From contig NZ_FPBV01000007.1 in the NCBI RefSeq assembly GCF_900116805.1, positions 87,880-151,879 on the forward strand: 64,000 nucleotides of DNA, written 5' to 3'. Positions 62,715 to 64,000 of this stretch are shown one piece after another. The translations under genes and the position numbers were made by a program. The DNA is from Paenalicyclobacillus macrosporangiidus. Its GTDB lineage: Bacteria > Bacillota > Bacilli > Alicyclobacillales > Alicyclobacillaceae. Under the pieces are notes generated by a model. The model was not told the DNA's origin. It saw nothing but the letters and a program-made list of their open reading frames with translations, and searched no databases. The number at the start of each line of letters is the position of its first letter. Position 1 is the stretch's first letter.

Positions 62715-62871
62715 TCGAGCTGGCCATACAAACGGCGGGAGTGAGCGGATGGCAGTCAGACTGGATGGTATGTCCTTCTCGTCGGCGGGCTTATTGGGGA
62801 ACGACCGTTAGGCCGTTCTCCACCAAGATGTGCGTGCAAAAGGGCCTAGGTGACATCATGAACGTGCCAGG

Positions 62872-63771
62872 TTAATCCAACCGAAGTCGGCCCGTCACCG
62901 TGATCACTGCCGCACCGCCGACGCGGATTTGAGGTGCATCCCCAGGGACGATATTCACGAGAACCATTCCAGGGCGCCCCATCGCGTGTCCCTGCGCCAT
63001 GCGTAAGGAATGTGTCTGCTCGGCATTCAAGATTCCTTCCAGAACGAGATATCCTGCTAGAGCGCCATTTGCAGCACCTGTCACCGGGTCCTCCGGGATC
63101 CCTACGGCAGGCCCGAAGTCGCGGGTGTACATATCGTATGGATCCCCGTCTTCGGCAAATGTGAACAGATGGGTGGTCGCTGCCTGTTGCTTCATATTCA
63201 TCTCGGCCAATTCGTTGAGGTGTGGTTGCGCAGCATCAATGGCGGTCCGTGACCGAACGGGGACAAGTAAGTGCCAGTTTCCCGTATAGGCCAGTCGAAT
63301 CGGATAGTTCGCATCGATGTCGGAAACGTGGATCCCAACGATACGAGCGATCTCGTCGGGACTCACCTCAGTGCTCCGAACCCGTGGAGGGACTTGGCGC
63401 ATGAAGACGGTCTCCGCGTCTCCCTCCTGGTTGAGTACCCATTCTACAGGAATCACCCCCACGTTCGTGTGAAAGGAAATTCCCGATGCGGAGGTCTTCC
63501 AACCGTACTCAGTTGCCAGTACCCACGAGGTGCCGATTGTGGCATGACCGCAAAAATCAATTTCTGACGTCGGGGTAAAGTACCGGATCCGATGGCCCCC
63601 TGACGGTTGATCGGGAACCAAGAATGCGGTTTCAGAAAGGTTGAGTTCCCGAGCGATGTTTTGCATATCCTCGTGCGTCAGACTCGTCGCATCCGGGACG
63701 ACTCCCGCTGGATTTCCACCAAATCTTCGGTCGGTAAAGGCGTCCACGTGGTATACAAGAACCTCTCTCAT
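62872..63771 (-). CDS. PhzF-family isomerase/epimerase-like protein
   Basis: A 299-residue PhzF-fold protein. The N-terminal half has HVDAFTDRRFGGNPAGVV and the catalytic Glu47 (NLSETAFL). FCGHATIGTSWVL and EDPVTGAANGALAGYLV are also diagnostic. Family members include the phenazine enzyme PhzF and many uncharacterised isomerases; no phenazine genes are nearby. AGGAG precedes the ATG on the minus strand. Base composition is clearly lower in GC than the rest of the window, hinting at acquisition by transfer. Confidence 0.92.
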   Translation of the reverse strand: MREVLVYHVDAFTDRRFGGNPAGVVPDATSLTHEDMQNIARELNLSETAFLVPDQPSGGHRIRYFTPTSEIDFCGHATIGTSWVLATEYGWKTSASGISFHTNVGVIPVEWVLNQEGDAETVFMRQVPPRVRSTEVSPDEIARIVGIHVSDIDANYPIRLAYTGNWHLLVPVRSRTAIDAAQPHLNELAEMNMKQQAATTHLFTFAEDGDPYDMYTRDFGPAVGIPEDPVTGAANGALAGYLVLEGILNAEQTHSLRMAQGHAMGRPGMVLVNIVPGDAPQIRVGGAAVITVTGRLRLD

Positions 63772-63859
63772 GGGGCATATCTCCTCTCACCGGTAGTCAC
63801 TGTCAGACTAACAAATCATGAATATTCATGTAAAATCAATTAAGATGATTATGTTCATC

Positions 63860-64000
63860 ATGATTTGTGATTTGAAGTTAAGGGATTCTAGATGGACATC
63901 CATGGTGTTACAGCCAACGTATAATGGCCATAAGTTGACGGTGTTTGTTGTCCGGAAACTGACGGATTCGGTGGCCATGGCGGATGAACGGGGCAACTCA
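63860..64000 (+). CDS. Possible partial gene cut by the right edge
   Basis: An open frame from ATG 63860 (or ATG 63902) runs to the window end, reading MVLQPTYNGHKLTVFVVRKL from 63902. No clear ribosome site is visible, and the region is AT-rich before about 63930. It may be the start of a gene or mobile element that continues outside the window. I do not recognise it. Confidence 0.2.
   Translation, partial: MICDLKLRDSRWTSMVLQPTYNGHKLTVFVVRKLTDSVAMADERGNS

Noticed and set aside
62648..62875. A 75-residue plus-strand frame after the oxidoreductase operon
   Set aside because: It begins inside the alpha-beta gene end, includes the terminator-like hairpin and has no ribosome site.

Overview
The window is a 64 kb chromosomal segment of a GC-rich, spore-forming member of the Bacilli. 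Gene content and order follow the tepA-ylzJ-spoIIIE ... ymfK-rodZ-pgsA-cinA-recA-rny-ymdB-spoVS ... miaB-ricA-mutS-mutL-miaA-hfq ... spoVK-hflX-ynbB-glnR-glnA-lexA-yneA backbone of Bacillus subtilis. High GC, frequent GTG and TTG starts, and the local differences from Bacillus suggest an Alicyclobacillaceae-like lineage (Alicyclobacillus, Kyrpidia or relatives). That placement is an inference; no rRNA is present to test it.

Layout. 0-12 kb: envelope and division genes (tepA, ylzJ, spoIIIE/ftsK, ymfK, rodZ, pgsA), two accessory secreted proteins where Bacillus has ymfC-ymfJ genes including M16 peptidases, then yajQ, cinA and a DEAD-box helicase. 12-18 kb: a gap with two related stem-loops, SOS-controlled recA, then recX, RNase Y, ymdB, sigma-H-type spoVS and a dipeptidase. 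18.5-24.5 kb: cotE followed by three ATP-grasp proteins and one ATP-grasp/amidoligase-like protein, probably a spore-coat peptide-modification system. 24.6-33.4 kb: miaB, ricA, mutS, mutL, an RsmJ-like methyltransferase, miaA, hfq. 33.6-34.8 kb: an array of 11 tRNAs between a promoter and a strong terminator. 34.9-41.7 kb: a SpoVAF/GerA-type germination protein, then a fully overlapping chain spoVK-GTPase-membrane protein-small CxxC protein-hflX-ynbB. 41.7-44.8 kb: glnR-glnA and a divergent lexA/yneA SOS region with three LexA boxes.

44.8-64 kb is less conserved: a HAD phosphatase, glycyl-tRNA synthetase, an APH-fold kinase, an aconitase coupled to a CBS/rubredoxin-like protein, an SDR lacking the usual YxxxK, an aminotransferase, a siroheme-branch dehydrogenase, a DCC protein, PerR and its likely target catalase, a thioredoxin-like lipoprotein, a nitrilase, a two-gene fused 2-oxoacid:ferredoxin oxidoreductase, and a lower-GC PhzF gene beside the right edge.

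Together the window covers sporulation (spoIIIE, spoVS, cotE, YheC/D, spoVK, SpoVAF), DNA repair and SOS (recA, recX, mutSL, lexA, yneA), RNA decay and modification (rny, hfq, miaA, miaB), nitrogen control (glnRA) and peroxide defence (perR, katA). The most promising candidate for an undescribed system is the cotE-linked ATP-grasp/amidoligase cluster. Next are the paired stem-loops before recA and the overlapping spoVK-hflX chain.
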